A stretch of 27,331 bases of DNA from Xenorhabdus eapokensis (GTDB lineage Bacteria; Pseudomonadota; Gammaproteobacteria; Enterobacterales; Enterobacteriaceae), in contig NZ_MKGQ01000036.1 in NCBI RefSeq assembly GCF_001908105.1, positions 1 to 27,331 on the forward strand, read 5' to 3'. A program made the position numbers and the translations under genes. The notes beneath the pieces were generated by a model. That model worked only from the letters and a program-made list of their open reading frames with translations, did no database searches and was not told where the DNA came from. Below are positions 26,642 to 27,331 of this stretch, piece after piece; within the stretch, counting starts at the first letter, position 1; the number at the start of each line of letters is the position of its first letter.

Positions 26642-26732
26642 ATATTTATCCCCGTGTATACGGGGAACATAATTTTATAATCAGAGAGAAGTAAAAATAA
26701 AAACGGTTTATTCCCGTATTCACGGGAAAAAG
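26642..26732 (-). CRISPR. Degenerate two-repeat mini-CRISPR / crRNA-like RNA (CreA- or CreR-like)
   Basis: Two diverged copies of the array repeat flank one 33-bp spacer (26671-26703). The copy at 26704-26732 (upstream in RNA sense) matches the consensus at 22 of 29 positions, and the copy at 26642-26670 at 23 of 29. Every change leaves the 6-bp hairpin intact: differences sit in the loop, in the ends, or, in the upstream copy, change the outermost C-G pair to T-A on both sides. The upstream copy keeps the 8-nt handle ATAAACCG; the downstream copy has lost it but keeps its stem. Cas6e could release a ~62-nt crRNA (26711 to 26650). It lies about 1.1 kb upstream of cas3, outside the main array. 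Confidence 0.7.
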
Positions 26733-26734
26733 TA

Positions 26735-26763
26735 TTCATATCACGAAACTGTGAACATTTCTA
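26735..26763 (-). promoter_or_regulatory. Weak candidate promoter for the mini-CRISPR RNA
   Basis: On the minus strand TAGAAA (26763-26758) and TATGAA (26740-26735) are 17 bp apart, each 4/6 to the sigma-70 consensus. Transcription would begin at about the edge of the upstream degenerate repeat. Chance matches are frequent in such AT-rich DNA. Confidence 0.25.
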
Positions 26764-26827
26764 TTTTTTGTCTCTCTTAAGACAAATATATTCCTGATTG
26801 TTATCTTTACTATGCTTGCCAGAAACA

Positions 26828-26851
26828 GTGATTTGAAGTGTAGCAAATCAC
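26828..26851. repeat. Perfect 8-bp inverted repeat between the mini-CRISPR and the antitoxin gene
   Basis: GTGATTTG, 8 bp, CAAATCAC. There is no T-run on either side, so a dimeric regulator site is likelier than a terminator. It is about 120 bp before the antitoxin start. The rest of 26733-26972 is AT-rich with no gene seen. Confidence 0.4.
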
Positions 26852-26972
26852 CATAATTACGTCTCTATTGTGTTTATGATTTAGTCTCATAATGTAAAAA
26901 TCAGATAAAGTTTTATTTTTGTAAAACATAAAAGTATAGTTGAGTATAATTTAAACAGAAGGGGAGATAGGC

Positions 26973-27230
26973 ATGACTGTTGTTGTTATTCGCCAATCTG
27001 GTGGGGCTAATATTGTTAGCGTACCGAAAGCCATTTTGAAAGCCCTTAATCTACATACGGGTTCAAAGCTTGATCTGTCCATTCAAAATAACAAAATTGT
27101 GCTTACACCAATCGAAGAAGAGTTAACGTTGGAATTACTGTTAGCCGGAAGCCCTAAAGAATGTTTCACGGTAACAGATGAGGATAGAGAATGGATCAAT
27201 GCTAACCCTGTTGGTAAGGAAGTGATTTGA
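26973..27230 (+). CDS. MazE/PemI-like (AbrB-fold) antitoxin, toxin not seen
   Basis: An 85-residue protein. The N-terminal ~48 residues form a swapped-hairpin AbrB DNA-binding domain (RQSGGANIVSVPKAILKALN, then GSKLDLSIQ, KIVLTPI). The C-terminus (LELLLAGSPKECFTVTDEDR, then EWINANPVGKEVI) is the toxin-wrapping tail of MazE/PemI antitoxins. GGGGAG stands 8 nt before the ATG, and TATAAT at 26945-26950 is a candidate -10. Such genes normally overlap a PemK/MazF toxin start; here the bases after the stop read ATG-TAA, giving no toxin frame in the remaining 100 bp. The tail is intact, unlike the Phd gene at the other end, so the toxin may have been lost or displaced by the element at 27273. Confidence 0.8.
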   Translation: MTVVVIRQSGGANIVSVPKAILKALNLHTGSKLDLSIQNNKIVLTPIEEELTLELLLAGSPKECFTVTDEDREWINANPVGKEVI

Positions 27231-27272
27231 TGTAAATAAGCTTTCAAAATAGTAGATCACTTGGAGGGAACT

Positions 27273-27331
27273 CAGTCCAATTTTTGCGATCTGATTAATC
27301 GCCAAATCAAAAAAAATCCCAAAATGGACTG
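27273..27331. repeat. Inverted repeat CAGTCCA...TGGACTG at the window edge
   Basis: CAGTCCA (27273-27279) and TGGACTG (27325-27331) are perfect inverted copies 45 bp apart, with an inner inverted pair GCGAT...ATCGC (about 27286-27302). It may be an IS end, a MITE or a hairpin following the antitoxin gene. The window ends exactly here, so the true extent is unknown. Confidence 0.35.

Noticed and set aside
26759..26782. TTGTCT...AGACAA hairpin as a terminator
   Set aside because: Only a 6-bp stem; the T-run is on the upstream side on the plus strand and becomes A on the minus strand, so it fits neither direction.
26907..26925. AAG followed by TTTTATTTTT before the antitoxin gene as a target of the mini-CRISPR spacer
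   Set aside because: With AAG as PAM, seed position 5 mismatches; shifting by one base gives an AAA PAM and a mismatch at position 1. In such T-rich DNA it is not better than chance.

Overview
The window looks like a chromosomal stretch of a gammaproteobacterium of the Morganellaceae, most likely near Xenorhabdus or Photorhabdus. That placement is inferred from the moderate, AT-leaning base composition, the style of the type I-E repeat and cas genes, the enterobacterial gene families and the IS types. It is not proven. It holds three large blocks flanked by IS debris and by antitoxin genes that have lost their toxins.

Block 1 (about 0.6-12.5 kb) is an AraC-type regulator divergent from an eight-gene catabolic operon: a two-subunit indolepyruvate-oxidoreductase-like 2-oxoacid oxidoreductase (iorA, iorB), a hot-dog thioesterase, a fused FAD monooxygenase/old-yellow-enzyme protein of the salicylyl-CoA 5-hydroxylase / 2-aminobenzoyl-CoA monooxygenase type, a gentisate-1,2-dioxygenase-like bicupin, a FAH-family hydrolase, a nitrilase-superfamily hydrolase and a maleate cis-trans isomerase. 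Spacings are short and the last two genes overlap by ATGA, so they should act together. There is no CoA ligase, so IorAB probably makes the aroyl-CoA directly from an arylglyoxylate. That is hydroxylated at C5, released by the thioesterase, ring-opened, cut to pyruvate plus a C4 unit and isomerised to fumarate. An amino substrate (2-aminophenylglyoxylate, i.e. isatinate) would explain every gene, including the C-N hydrolase as a maleamate amidase. This route is an inference.

Block 2 (12.5-15.9 kb, minus strand) is a translationally coupled three-gene envelope operon: an outer-membrane beta-barrel protein, a short Omp85/BamA-like barrel without POTRA domains, and a DUF4056 lipoprotein.

Block 3 (16.2-25.6 kb, minus strand) is a complete type I-E CRISPR-Cas locus in the order cas3-casA-casB-casC-casD-casE-cas1-cas2-leader-array. 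The array has nine 29-bp repeats and eight 32-bp spacers, plus a decayed tenth repeat in register at the trailer end.

Upstream of cas3 lie a VOC-family gene, a decayed transposase orfA and a second, two-repeat degenerate mini-CRISPR (26642-26732). Both of its repeats keep the full hairpin, one through a compensatory base-pair change. The upstream repeat keeps the 8-nt crRNA handle. The single spacer has a PAM-flanked, seed-perfect partial match only about 50 bp away. This is the architecture of a CreA/CreR-like regulatory crRNA and is the most interesting element here. The window ends with a MazE/AbrB-like antitoxin without a visible toxin and an inverted repeat.
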